Shown here: piece by piece, positions 51,968-60,159 of the stretch
Position numbering within the stretch: position 1 is the stretch's first letter
How the letters are laid out: each line of letters opens with the position of its first letter
Assembly: GCA_902806175.1 (NCBI GenBank)
Contig: CADCVQ010000054.1
Location: 1-64,000, forward strand
DNA length: 64,000 nt
Reading direction: 5' to 3'
DNA from: an uncultured Solirubrobacteraceae bacterium
GTDB taxonomy: Bacteria; Actinomycetota; Thermoleophilia; Solirubrobacterales; Solirubrobacteraceae
The notes under the pieces: generated by a model
What the model saw: the letters and a program-made list of their open reading frames with translations, nothing else
Databases searched by the model: none
What the model was told of the DNA's origin: nothing
Position numbers and translations under genes: made by a program

Positions 51968-53092
51968 TCAGCCTGCTGCCATCGGCAGGCTGATCCCGGT
52001 GGGAGCCGGAGCCTGCAATACCGGCAGCTCGATCGGCGCCAGCGCGACGATGCCCCGGGCCGCATGGCGGATCGCCTGCGCGGCAGGGTCGTCGGGATCG
52101 GTGAAGACAAGCGGCGTGCCGTCGTCGGCCTGGGTGCGGAGGGGCATCGTCAGCGGGACCTTGCCGAGCAGCGGCACGTCGAGCTCGTCGGCAAGCGCCT
52201 GGCCGCCGCCCTCGCCGAAGATCTGGAAGCGCTCGCCCGACGGCGTCGTGAAGCCGGCCATGTTCTCGACGATGCCCGCGATCTCGAGCGAGACCTTGCC
52301 CGCCATCTGCGCGGCGCGGCGGGCGACCTTCTGCGCCGTCGGCTGCGGCGTCGTCACGATCACGAACTGCGCCTGCGGCAGCAGCTGGGCGAGCGTCATC
52401 GAGACGTCGCCGGTGCCCGGCGGCAGGTCGACGAGCAGGTAGTCGAGCTCCCCCCACGCGACGTCCTCGAGGAACTGCGTGAGCGCCTTGTGCAGCATCG
52501 GCCCGCGCCAGACGACGGCAGCATCCTCCTCGACGAAGAAGCCGATCGACATGACCTTCACGCCGTGGGCCTGCATCGGCAGGATCTTCTTGTCGGGGGA
52601 GACCGGCGGGCGCTCGCCGCCGAGGCCGAACATGCGCGGGATCGAGTAGCCCCAGACGTCGGCGTCGAGGATGCCGACCGACTTGCCGTCCAGCGTCAGC
52701 GCGGCGGCGAGGTTGGCCGTGAGCGTCGACTTGCCGACACCGCCCTTGCCCGAGCCGACGCACAGGACGTTGGCGACCTGCGCGAGCGCGCCGGCCGGCA
52801 ACGAGCCGCGACCGAGCGACTTCTGCAGCGTGGACCTCTCGCTGTCGGAGAGGACGTCGAAGGCCACGTTGACGGCCGCGACGCCGGCGACGCTGCTCGC
52901 CTCGCGCGTGACGGCCTCCACGAAGTGGTTGCGGATCGGGCATCCGGCGGTCGTCAGCGAGACGGTGACGTCGACCGTCCCCTCCTCGTCGATCGCGATC
53001 GAGCGCACCATCCCGAGCTCGACGATCGAGCGGCGCAGCTCGGGGTCGATGACGCGCGCGAGGGCGCTGCGGATCTCGTCTTGGGTCGGCAT
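51968..53092 (-). CDS. mrp: Mrp/NBP35-type P-loop ATPase (Fe-S carrier family)
   Basis: The ATG at 53092 gives a 374-residue protein. Residues 1-85 are the MIP18/DUF59 domain (LARVIDPELRRSIVELGMVR). The deviant Walker A GSGKGGVGKST has K121; DADVWGYSIP, PPGTGDVSMTL and ENMAGF follow. The CPxC iron-sulfur motif of many Mrp proteins is absent: the aligned residues read TTPSGERFQIFG. Members deliver or assemble Fe-S clusters in the cytosol; without the CxxC pair this one may act only as a scaffold or depend on other ligands. Confidence 0.9.
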   Translation of the reverse strand: MPTQDEIRSALARVIDPELRRSIVELGMVRSIAIDEEGTVDVTVSLTTAGCPIRNHFVEAVTREASSVAGVAAVNVAFDVLSDSERSTLQKSLGRGSLPAGALAQVANVLCVGSGKGGVGKSTLTANLAAALTLDGKSVGILDADVWGYSIPRMFGLGGERPPVSPDKKILPMQAHGVKVMSIGFFVEEDAAVVWRGPMLHKALTQFLEDVAWGELDYLLVDLPPGTGDVSMTLAQLLPQAQFVIVTTPQPTAQKVARRAAQMAGKVSLEIAGIVENMAGFTTPSGERFQIFGEGGGQALADELDVPLLGKVPLTMPLRTQADDGTPLVFTDPDDPAAQAIRHAARGIVALAPIELPVLQAPAPTGISLPMAAG

Positions 53093-53187
53093 CGGTTGCA
53101 GTCTAGAAAACACCGACGCCGCGCCCGGTGGTAGGCGCGGCGTCGGCTGGGGGAGGAACTACGGTGCTGCGATCTGTGGGGGAGGTG

Positions 53188-53853
53188 CTATGCCAGGGCG
53201 GCGATGCGCTCCTGGACGGAGGTGGACGCCTTCGTGACGGCGGTGCGGCTGCCGGCGTAGGCGTTCTCGAGGCGCGCGCCGACGAGCTCGACGTTCTTCG
53301 CGACCGGCTCGGTGCGCAGCTCGAGATCCTTGACGGCGCCCTTGAGCTCGCTCCCGACGCGCGCGCGCCGCTCGCGCAGCTCGCGCTCGACCTGCGTGCG
53401 GGTCTTCCTGGCGTCGCGCTCGACGCGGCGCAGCGCGCTCGAGCCGCGGCGCTCGAAGCGGCGCAGCTCGCGCTCGGCCTTCGCACGTGTGCCGTACTTG
53501 GCCTTCACGTCACCGAATGTCGAGACGACCTCGTCGCGGGCGATGAGGGCGGCGCCGACCGGTACGAGAACCGCCGTCTCGGCGATCTCGATGACGCGAC
53601 CGACCGGACCGCGCACCTCCTGCTTGGCCTCGCCCGTCTGGCGGGCGGCGTTCGTGCGCGCACGCGTCGCGGACGCCTTGGTCTTGCTGGCGGCGGTGCT
53701 GCGAGCGGCGGCGCCGCGGTTGGCGGCGCGCGTGCCGGCGGCCTTCTTGGCGGCCGTCGAGCGCTTGGTGGCGTTCGTCTTGCGCGTCGTGGCGGCCTTC
53801 TCGGCGGCGCCCTTGCGCGTGGTCTTGGTCGTGGTGCTCGTGGTCTCGGCCAT
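53188..53853 (-). CDS. Lys/Ala-rich histone H1-like protein with coiled-coil C-terminus
   Basis: A 221-residue basic protein. The first 75 residues are Lys/Ala/Thr-rich (KAATTRKTNATKRSTAAKK, AASKTKASATRA), like eukaryotic H1 tails and actinobacterial nucleoid proteins, and probably bind DNA. A hydrophobic segment at about residues 87-105 (VIEIAETAVLVPVGAALIA) could associate with membrane, followed by an Arg/Glu coiled-coil (about 120-190: ERELRRFERRG, LRRVERDARKTRTQV). ATG 53853 is preceded by GAGGAG. The gene sits alone behind an unusually AT-rich promoter. Confidence 0.78.
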   Translation of the reverse strand: MAETTSTTTKTTRKGAAEKAATTRKTNATKRSTAAKKAAGTRAANRGAAARSTAASKTKASATRARTNAARQTGEAKQEVRGPVGRVIEIAETAVLVPVGAALIARDEVVSTFGDVKAKYGTRAKAERELRRFERRGSSALRRVERDARKTRTQVERELRERRARVGSELKGAVKDLELRTEPVAKNVELVGARLENAYAGSRTAVTKASTSVQERIAALA

Positions 53854-53906
53854 GGCTGTGGCTCCTCTTGAGGCTAAGGATATTAGTTCTAAGCTTGTGT
53901 CGGAGA

Positions 53907-53934
53907 AGTATAGTACCGAACGTGTGTTTGTAAA
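53907..53934 (-). promoter_or_regulatory. Sigma-70-type promoter of the H1-like gene
   Basis: On the minus strand, TTTACA (53934-53929) and TATACT (53912-53907) are 16 bp apart, close to the consensus -35/-10. The region (about 53880-53935) is AT-rich, very unusual in this window. The expected transcript starts about 45 bp before the ATG at 53853. Confidence 0.7.
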
Positions 53935-54060
53935 CCGCCGCCGCCGGATGGTTACCCACCGCGCGTAGGTTCCGCCGGCGGGGCGGCGCGGTCGAAAGGC
54001 ATGATGAGCAGCGGGGTTTGGACGCGACCGGCCGCCGCGCCGCGCGGCGGCGCAGGCGTC

Positions 54061-54098
54061 GTGGCGGCGTTGTGCTCCAGGCCAACACAACCCGCCAC
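54061..54098. repeat. Hairpin repeat, copy 1
   Basis: The 38-nt element has the arms GTGGCGG-C-GTTGTG and CACAACCCGCCAC around an 11-base loop, with one unpaired base. It aligns with the second element at 54131-54169. Both sit between the stop of the 54255-55313 gene and the H1-like gene promoter. No gene is present at 53935-54254. Confidence 0.75.
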
Positions 54099-54130
54099 AC
54101 GGTGACCACGGGTCGAGGCGCGAAGGTGTT

Positions 54131-54169
54131 GTGGCGGGTTTGTGGTCTATGCCAACAGAAACCCGCCAC
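54131..54169. repeat. Hairpin repeat, copy 2
   Basis: GTGGCGGGTTT and AAACCCGCCAC form an 11-bp perfect inner stem; flanking TGT/ACA with one wobble pair extends it. The sequence is about 80% identical by eye to copy 1, 70 bp away, including the loop (GCCAACA). On the minus strand it follows the DUF2342 gene, so a pair of tandem terminators or an RNA stabilising element is possible. Confidence 0.75.
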
Positions 54170-54254
54170 GACAGTGCGCGCGCCGGCTTACGCCGCACCG
54201 AAGCGCGATCGCGCGCTGACCCACCAGCAGCGCGCCGCGCAGCCCCGCCCGCGG

Positions 54255-55313
54255 CTACGCGGCCGCGCGTACCCCCGCGCGGCGCATCCACGCCTGCGGG
54301 TCGTGCAGCTCTGCCTGGCTGGGCAGCTGCTCGGGCCCGTCGAAGACGTGATGCAGCGCCTGCGGGCCGGCGGCCGCCACGACGGCGTCGCAGAAGCGCT
54401 TGCCGTCCTCGTATTGGCGCATCTTCGCCTCGAGGCCGATCAGCCGCTCGAGCAGCGCCAGCAGCGGCGGGCGCTCGCGGCGGCGGCGGTCCAGCGCCGT
54501 GCGCAGCTCATGCAGCGACGGCAGCGCCTCGGCGCCGACGACGTCCATCACGTGCTCGGCGTGCCCCTCGACGACGCCCATGAGGCCCTGCACGCGATCG
54601 AAGAGCTCGCGCCGTCCGCCGCCCAATACGGCGACGACGCCGCCCTCCTTCAGCGCGTCGACGAGCGCGCGCACATCGCTGAGCGAGGGTACGCGCAGCA
54701 GCGCGCGCCCGTCGACCTTCACCTCCAGCGATGCCAGCAGCTCGCCCAGCAGGCCGGCGAGGTACGGGCGCAGCCACGGGACGCCGGCGAACTGCACGGC
54801 ATGCGTGACCTCGTGGAAGGCGATCCAGCGCAGCAGCTGCTCCGGATCGGCGTCGAGGCGATGCGCCGCCTGCGCGATGTTCGGGGCGACGAAGAGCAGG
54901 CGCGCGGGGGCCTGCGGATCGACCATGACGAACTCGTACTGGCCCAGCACGCGCTGCGAGAGGTAGCCCGTCAGCGCGCCTGCCTCGACGGACAGCAGGG
55001 CGCCTGCGGCGCCGCGCGTGGCGCCGCCGAGCAGGCCACCGCGCTGCAGACGGTCGCCCACCCCATCCAGCAGCGCGCCCATCGAGTCGACGTTCGCGGC
55101 GATCCAGCCCGAGCGCGCGAGCGCCTCGGGCGCGGGCAGCGGGGCGGCCGGCCGCAGGCCCGTGTACTGCACGACACGCGCCTCGGCGTCGGCGCAGATC
55201 GCCGCCAGATCGCCGGGCGGCGCCGCCGGCGGCGCGGGCGAAGCGGCGCGGCCCGCGCTCGCTCCACGCGACACGGCGTTGGCGATCCTCTGGGTGAGAG
55301 CTCGATCGATCAC
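54255..55313 (-). CDS. DUF2342 zincin-like metallopeptidase
   Basis: A 352-residue protein of the actinobacterial DUF2342 family (sometimes listed as F420-biosynthesis associated, without demonstrated link). HEVTHAVQFAGVPWL is the HExxH zinc site, and VVEGHAEHVMDVVGAE contains the downstream EGHAEHVMD motif typical of this family. Residues 10-35 are Pro/Ala-rich and poorly conserved. No signal peptide, so cytosolic. The IMPase gene lies upstream on the same strand, starting at 56237. Confidence 0.9.
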   Translation of the reverse strand: MIDRALTQRIANAVSRGASAGRAASPAPPAAPPGDLAAICADAEARVVQYTGLRPAAPLPAPEALARSGWIAANVDSMGALLDGVGDRLQRGGLLGGATRGAAGALLSVEAGALTGYLSQRVLGQYEFVMVDPQAPARLLFVAPNIAQAAHRLDADPEQLLRWIAFHEVTHAVQFAGVPWLRPYLAGLLGELLASLEVKVDGRALLRVPSLSDVRALVDALKEGGVVAVLGGGRRELFDRVQGLMGVVEGHAEHVMDVVGAEALPSLHELRTALDRRRRERPPLLALLERLIGLEAKMRQYEDGKRFCDAVVAAAGPQALHHVFDGPEQLPSQAELHDPQAWMRRAGVRAAA

Positions 55314-55364
55314 CCACCCATCATGGCGAACGCGGCGCGCCGGCTCGCCGCCTGCGCACTGCGG

Positions 55365-56237
55365 TCAGCCCTCGGGCGTCGCGTCCGACGGCCAGACGAC
55401 GGTGACCAGCCGTGCCAGCGACTGCGCCGTCCGCGCCGCGACCACCGGCGAGTGCGGCTCGATGTCCAGCGGGGCGCCGAGCGGGTCATCGAAGCCGGGA
55501 AACGCGACGAGTGCGCCGGCCTCGCGCACGATCAGCTGGGCGGCCGCCACGTCGACGGCGCGCGTGCGCCAGAGCGTGAGCATGCCGTCCACGCGCGTCG
55601 GCGCGAGCTGGCACAGGGAGATCGCGATCGAGCCGATCGCCCGCAGGCGATACACCGCGTCGCCGAGCGCCTGCACCTTGGGCGCGATCCAGCGTGGATC
55701 GGCGGACTCGATCGTGATCATCTCCAGGCGGCCGTCGGGCAGCACGCGCTCCTGCGGCGGATCCTCGATCTGCACGTCGTTGAGCCACGCGCCCTCGCCG
55801 CGACGCGCGACCCACTCCTCGCGCGCGCCGAAGTCGTAGACGTAGCCGAAGAACACGTCGGCCATCGTCGGCCCGTCGGCCACCGCGACCGACAGCGAGT
55901 GGCTGGGCATGCCGCGCTTGGCGTTCAGCGAGCCGTCGAGCGGGTCGATGACGACGAGCAGTCCGTCGCCGTCGTACTCGACGACGCCGCGCTCCTCGCT
56001 CACGGCAGTGAAGCGGGCGCCCGCCTCGTGCAGCGCGTCGAGCTGCGCGAAGACCGCGTCCTCGGCCTGCTGGTCGATGACGAGCGTCCGGTCGCCACCC
56101 TCGCCCGTCACGCCGGTCTCGACGACGCGCTCGCGGCTGGTCGGGTGCTCGACGAACATCTCGTTCATCCCGTCGACCGCCCTGCGGCAGGCCCCGAGCC
56201 AGTCGGGGGCGGTGGAGGGCGATGACATCGCAGGCAT
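55365..56237 (-). CDS. Inositol monophosphatase family phosphatase
   Basis: The 290-residue protein has the Li-sensitive Mg-dependent phosphatase motifs: VSEERG (E-E metal site), VVIDPLDGSLNAKRGMP (DPxDGS motif) and the C-terminal ARAVDVAAAQLIVREAGA that replaces WDxAAG. The combination resembles archaeal/bacterial bifunctional IMPase/FBPase enzymes. The ATG at 56237 (MPAMSS) or the ATG at 56228 could be the start. It is divergent from the helicase-nuclease gene 9 bp away and probably in one operon with the DUF2342 gene. Confidence 0.88.
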   Translation of the reverse strand: MPAMSSPSTAPDWLGACRRAVDGMNEMFVEHPTSRERVVETGVTGEGGDRTLVIDQQAEDAVFAQLDALHEAGARFTAVSEERGVVEYDGDGLLVVIDPLDGSLNAKRGMPSHSLSVAVADGPTMADVFFGYVYDFGAREEWVARRGEGAWLNDVQIEDPPQERVLPDGRLEMITIESADPRWIAPKVQALGDAVYRLRAIGSIAISLCQLAPTRVDGMLTLWRTRAVDVAAAQLIVREAGALVAFPGFDDPLGAPLDIEPHSPVVAARTAQSLARLVTVVWPSDATPEG

Positions 56238-56246
56238 ACTAGGCAG

Positions 56247-59200
56247 GTGCCGGATCTCACCCCCGCCCAGGCTCGCGCGGTCGCCCATCCGAACGGGCCG
56301 TTGCTCGTACTGGGCGGTGCCGGGAGCGGCAAGACGACGGTGCTCGCGCGCCGCTTCGCCTGGCTCGTCGCGCACGAGCAGGCGGCGCCGGAGTCGATCC
56401 TCGCGCTGACGCCGACGGCGGGAGGCGCCGCGGGGCTGCGGCGCGCGGTGGAGGACGCGCTGGACGGCCCGTACGAGGAGCTCGTGATCCACGGCGTGCG
56501 CGACTTCTGCGCGCGGCTGCTGCGCGAGGAGACACGCGAGGCGGGCGTGGATCCGTTCTTCGCGCCCGTCTCGCGCGCCGACCGGCTGGCGCTGTTGCTG
56601 GACCGGATCGACGACCTGCACCTGCGCAGCCATGACATCGGCGGCCGGCCGGCGGTCCTGCTGGCCGACGTGATCGACCGCATCGACCGCCTGAAGGACG
56701 CGCTCGTGACGGCGGCCGACTACGCCGCCTGGGCGGCGTCGCTGCCCGACGCCGGCGATGCCGAGCGCACGCGCGCCGCGCGCGAGGCCGAGTTCGCGCA
56801 GCTCTACGTCGACCACGACCGGCTGCTGGGCGCCGCAGGCGCACTCGACGCCGGTGAGCTCGTCCTGCGCGCCGTGGCGCTCCTGCGCGAGCGCCCGCAC
56901 GTTCGCGCGCGGGTCGCCGAGCGCTACCGGCACGTGCTCGTCGACGGCTGGGCCGACTTCGGCTTCGCGCCGGCCCTGCTCGTCGAGTTGCTCGCGGCCG
57001 AGCACGGCCGGCTGACGGTCTGCGCCGACGACGACGGCGCCGTGCGGCGGATGCGCGCCGCGGCGACGAAGAACATCCACGACTTCGTGCGCGGCCATCC
57101 CGACGCGCAGATCGTCCGGCTCGAGCGGTCGCTGCGCTGCCCGCAGCAGGTGCTCGACGCCGCCGAAGCGGTGCTCGCGCCGATCGCCGACCGCATCGGC
57201 ACCCCGCTATCCGCCTCAGAGGGCGAGATGGGGCCGAGCCCGATGTCACCCGAAGACGCCGCCTCAGGGGGCGGGATGGGGCCGAACCCGATGTCACCCG
57301 AAGGGCCGGATCGGCCCCATCCCGCCCCCGTCCCACCCGAAGGGCCGGATCGGCCCCATCCCGCCCCCGTCCGGTTCTGGCGCGCCGCCGACGAGCGCGC
57401 GCAGGCGCAGGCGGTCGCCGCCGAGGTGGAGCGGCTCGTGCGCGGCGGCTGCCCGCCTGATCGGATCGGCGTGGTCGTGCGCTCGTTGGGCGACGAGGGC
57501 CGCCACGTCACGCTGGCCCTCGAGGAGCGCGCGATTGCCCTGCGCGCCGTCGGCGAGGCCGACTTCTTCGCCCAGGCCGAGGTGCGCGACGTGCTGGCCT
57601 GGCTGCGCCTGCTGGCCGATCCGGCCGACGCGGCCGCGGTCGTGCGTGCGCTGGCGCGTCCGCCGGTGACGCTGCGCTCCGTCGACATCGCGCGCTGCGT
57701 GCAGATCGCGCGGCGCCGCAAGCTCGACATGGTCTCCGCGCTGCAGGCGGCGACCGAGTCGCCGCAGCTTCCGCCCGAGGCGCGCGAGCACATCCACACG
57801 TTTCTGCGCCTGTATCGCGACGTCTCGGGAACGCTGGACTCCGCCCGCCCGGACCTCTTCGTACATCGCCTCGTCGACCGCCTCGAGCTACGCCGCCAGC
57901 AGGTCTTCTCGGCGCAGGCCGATGTTGTCGAGCGGCTCGTCAACCTCGCCCGGCTCGGCGAGCTGGCGAGCTCATACGCGCAGCGCGCGCCGCATGCCAC
58001 GCCGCGCGACTTCGCCCGCTACGCGGCCGCGGTGGCCGAGGCCGGGCTGCACGAGGAGGACGGCGCCGGCGCGCCGCCACCCGCCGGCGCAGTGGCGCTC
58101 ATGGCGTTGGACGCCGCCGGCGAGCGCGACCTCGACTGGGTGTTCGTGCTCGGACTCACGTCGGCGCGGATGCCGGGCGCGCGGCTGCGCGCGGGCGAGA
58201 ACGTCCCGGACGCGCTGCTCAAGGAGACGCTCGGAGACGACGACCGCACCACGCACACCGACGCGATGCGGCGGCTGCTGAACGTCGCGATGACGCGCGC
58301 CGCGAAGGGACTCGTGCTCGCCTATCCGGCGCTGTCGGCGGGCGGGGTCGCGCAGCCCCCGTCGCCGTTCGCCGAGGAGGCACGCGCGGCGCTGGGCGCC
58401 GAGTGGGAGGTGCTCGAAGAGGAGCTCTTCGGGCCCGAGGAGGCGCTGCACGCAACGTTCCAGACGCTGCGCGACGACCTGCTGGCCGATGTCGCGCGCG
58501 TCGGCAAGGGTCTGGGCGAGCTGCGCCTGGACACCGACCTCGACGTCACCCACGCTGTCGCGCGCTACCTCGAGCTCGTCAAGCTCGCGGCGCTGATCGA
58601 GCGGCCCGCGGGGCAGTCGGTCGCCGACGCACTCGGGCCCGTCAACCAGCGCCTCGCCGCCGAGCTCTCGCCGCTGCAGCGCGAGGTGCTCGCGACGTCG
58701 TCGCTGGACGCGCTGCTGCTCGACGCCGAGCGCGACGACCGCGCCCGGGCGGCGGCGCGAGCGGCGCGCAGCGAGCCGTCGCTGGAGGTGTTCCTGCCGC
58801 GCCGCGGCGACGGCCTCATGCTGTCGGCGTCGGACATCGAGACCTATCGCGGCTGTCCGCTGCGCTACAAGTTCGCGCGCGTGCTGCGGGTGCCGCAGGA
58901 GCCGACGCTCAACCAGCGCTTCGGGATCCTCGTTCACCAGGTGCTCGAGCGCTACCACCAGCTGGCCGTCGAATCGCTCGACGAGCTGCTCGGGTTGCTG
59001 GACTTCGGTTGGCGGCGCGGCGGCTTCGGCGACTCCGACGAGGAGCGCCAGCTGCGCGCCAAGGCGGCGACAGCGCTGCAGCGCTACTACGCGCGCGTCG
59101 CCGAGGAGCCCGTCGAGCCGGTCTGGTTTGAGCGCGCGTTCGCCTTCAAGATCGGCGCCCACACGCTGCGCGGACGCGTCGACCGCGTCGACCGGCTCGC

Positions 59201-59522
59201 CGACGGCGACTACGAGCTGATCGACTACAAGACCGGCCGGCCGCGCTCGGCCGCGGCGCTGCGCGAGGACGTCCAGCTGTCGCTGTATGCCGTCGGCGCG
59301 CGCGAGGCGTGGCAGCTGGACGCCACGCGGCAGGCCTATCTCTACCTGCTCGACGACGAGAAGGTCGGCGTGCCGAGCTCGGAGATCGACGCCGACTGGA
59401 TCGCCGACACCGTCGAAGAGGTCGCCGGCGGCATCCTCGCGCAGGACTTCGAGCCGACACCGTCCTACGCGGTCTGCTCGATGTGCGACTACCGGATCGC
59501 CTGTCCGGCGGCGGAGCGGTAG
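56247..59522 (+). CDS. UvrD/AddB-like helicase-nuclease with insertion
   Basis: A 1091-residue double-strand-break-processing-type protein. Walker A is intact (LGGAGSGKTTV, K29). The Walker B region reads VLVDGWADF (D233, with Gly in place of the catalytic Glu) and motif III CADDDGAVRR lacks the Gln, so ATPase activity may be reduced, as in AddB or AdnA-type subunits. Motif V/VI (LNVAMTRA) is present. The C-terminal PD-(D/E)XK nuclease shows DYELIDYKTGR (D993, K995), and four cysteines (C in YRGCPLRYK, CSMCDYRIAC) fit an Fe-S cluster. Residues about 322-376 are a repetitive insert. GTG 56247 start. No adnB-like partner is adjacent. Confidence 0.88.
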   Translation: MPDLTPAQARAVAHPNGPLLVLGGAGSGKTTVLARRFAWLVAHEQAAPESILALTPTAGGAAGLRRAVEDALDGPYEELVIHGVRDFCARLLREETREAGVDPFFAPVSRADRLALLLDRIDDLHLRSHDIGGRPAVLLADVIDRIDRLKDALVTAADYAAWAASLPDAGDAERTRAAREAEFAQLYVDHDRLLGAAGALDAGELVLRAVALLRERPHVRARVAERYRHVLVDGWADFGFAPALLVELLAAEHGRLTVCADDDGAVRRMRAAATKNIHDFVRGHPDAQIVRLERSLRCPQQVLDAAEAVLAPIADRIGTPLSASEGEMGPSPMSPEDAASGGGMGPNPMSPEGPDRPHPAPVPPEGPDRPHPAPVRFWRAADERAQAQAVAAEVERLVRGGCPPDRIGVVVRSLGDEGRHVTLALEERAIALRAVGEADFFAQAEVRDVLAWLRLLADPADAAAVVRALARPPVTLRSVDIARCVQIARRRKLDMVSALQAATESPQLPPEAREHIHTFLRLYRDVSGTLDSARPDLFVHRLVDRLELRRQQVFSAQADVVERLVNLARLGELASSYAQRAPHATPRDFARYAAAVAEAGLHEEDGAGAPPPAGAVALMALDAAGERDLDWVFVLGLTSARMPGARLRAGENVPDALLKETLGDDDRTTHTDAMRRLLNVAMTRAAKGLVLAYPALSAGGVAQPPSPFAEEARAALGAEWEVLEEELFGPEEALHATFQTLRDDLLADVARVGKGLGELRLDTDLDVTHAVARYLELVKLAALIERPAGQSVADALGPVNQRLAAELSPLQREVLATSSLDALLLDAERDDRARAAARAARSEPSLEVFLPRRGDGLMLSASDIETYRGCPLRYKFARVLRVPQEPTLNQRFGILVHQVLERYHQLAVESLDELLGLLDFGWRRGGFGDSDEERQLRAKAATALQRYYARVAEEPVEPVWFERAFAFKIGAHTLRGRVDRVDRLADGDYELIDYKTGRPRSAAALREDVQLSLYAVGAREAWQLDATRQAYLYLLDDEKVGVPSSEIDADWIADTVEEVAGGILAQDFEPTPSYAVCSMCDYRIACPAAER
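57211..57372 (+). repeat. In-frame repetitive and palindromic insertion in the helicase gene
   Basis: Two 45-bp direct copies (57211-57255 and 57259-57303; 42/45 identical) are followed by two perfect 39-bp tandem copies (57295-57333 and 57334-57372). The 18-bp arm GGGGGCGGGATGGGGCCG (57267-57284) is exactly inverted in CGGCCCCATCCCGCCCCC (57312-57329). It encodes a Gly/Pro-rich linker (EGPDRPHPAPV). The reading frame is kept. Confidence 0.95.
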
Positions 59523-59599
59523 GCCGGCGCGAGACCTCGCGACGATGTCGTCTTCACCCCGCCACGCGGGATCAATCCGACATCCACGCGCCTCGGCGC

Positions 59600-60118
59600 C
59601 TATACCGGTTGCAGCGCCCGCCGCTCCCCCGCGGGCAGCTCCACGACGATTGAGTCCCCCGCGCGCACCTCGCCGTCGCACACCACCAGGGCCATCACGC
59701 CCGCCTTGCGAATCACGGCGCCCTCAGGATCGCGTCCCAGCGTGGCCTTCATCAGGCCCGGCTGGATCTTGTCGAGCTGCGTACACGGATTGCGCAGACC
59801 GGTGACCTCCACGACGGCCTCGTCACCGAGTCGCAGGCGCGTCCCCGCCGGCAGCCCGAGCAGGTCGATGCCGGCCGTGGTGACGTTCTCGCCCATCTGA
59901 CCGGGCCGCAGCCCGGAAAACCCCGCGGCGGCGAGCTCGTCGTGCAGCTCGCCGTGGATGAGGTGCACCTGGCGCAGGTTGGGCTGCGTCGGATCGCGTC
60001 GTACGCGCGAGCGGTGCTTCACCGTCTCGCCGAGGTGCGCGTCGCCCTCGACGCCGCGGCCCGCGACGAGCCGGATGGCGTCGGCGACCGTCTTGCCGAT
60101 GCCGTGGCCGCGCCGCAT
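59600..60118 (-). CDS. MOSC-domain protein
   Basis: A 172-residue MOSC (molybdenum cofactor sulfurase C-terminal) domain: GVEGDAHLGETVKHRSR, QVHLIHGELHDELAAAGF, GQMGENVTTAGID, VTGLRNPCTQLDKIQPGL. The NPCxQL motif contains the conserved Cys of the family, which transfers sulfur or sequesters metal-sulfur clusters. The usual N-terminus (about 10 residues) precedes the ATG at 60118 but has no canonical start there; the frame is open up into the PAC2 gene with a CTG overlapping the PAC2 stop. So the true start may be the CTG at 60161. Confidence 0.82.
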   Translation of the reverse strand: MRRGHGIGKTVADAIRLVAGRGVEGDAHLGETVKHRSRVRRDPTQPNLRQVHLIHGELHDELAAAGFSGLRPGQMGENVTTAGIDLLGLPAGTRLRLGDEAVVEVTGLRNPCTQLDKIQPGLMKATLGRDPEGAVIRKAGVMALVVCDGEVRAGDSIVVELPAGERRALQPV

Positions 60119-60159
60119 GCTGACGGCGGCGACGGTCGGGCGCGCGTCGCCCTCCGCGG

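Noticed and set aside
54018-56225. Plus-strand open frame of over 700 codons
   Set aside because: Opposite the DUF2342 and IMPase genes, both recognised by catalytic motifs; the product is Arg/His/Gln-rich and unlike a protein.
57211-57372. Possible CRISPR array or IS end in the helicase gene
   Set aside because: No unique spacers, no transposase frame and no flanking target duplication that I can see; kept as a repeat insertion only.
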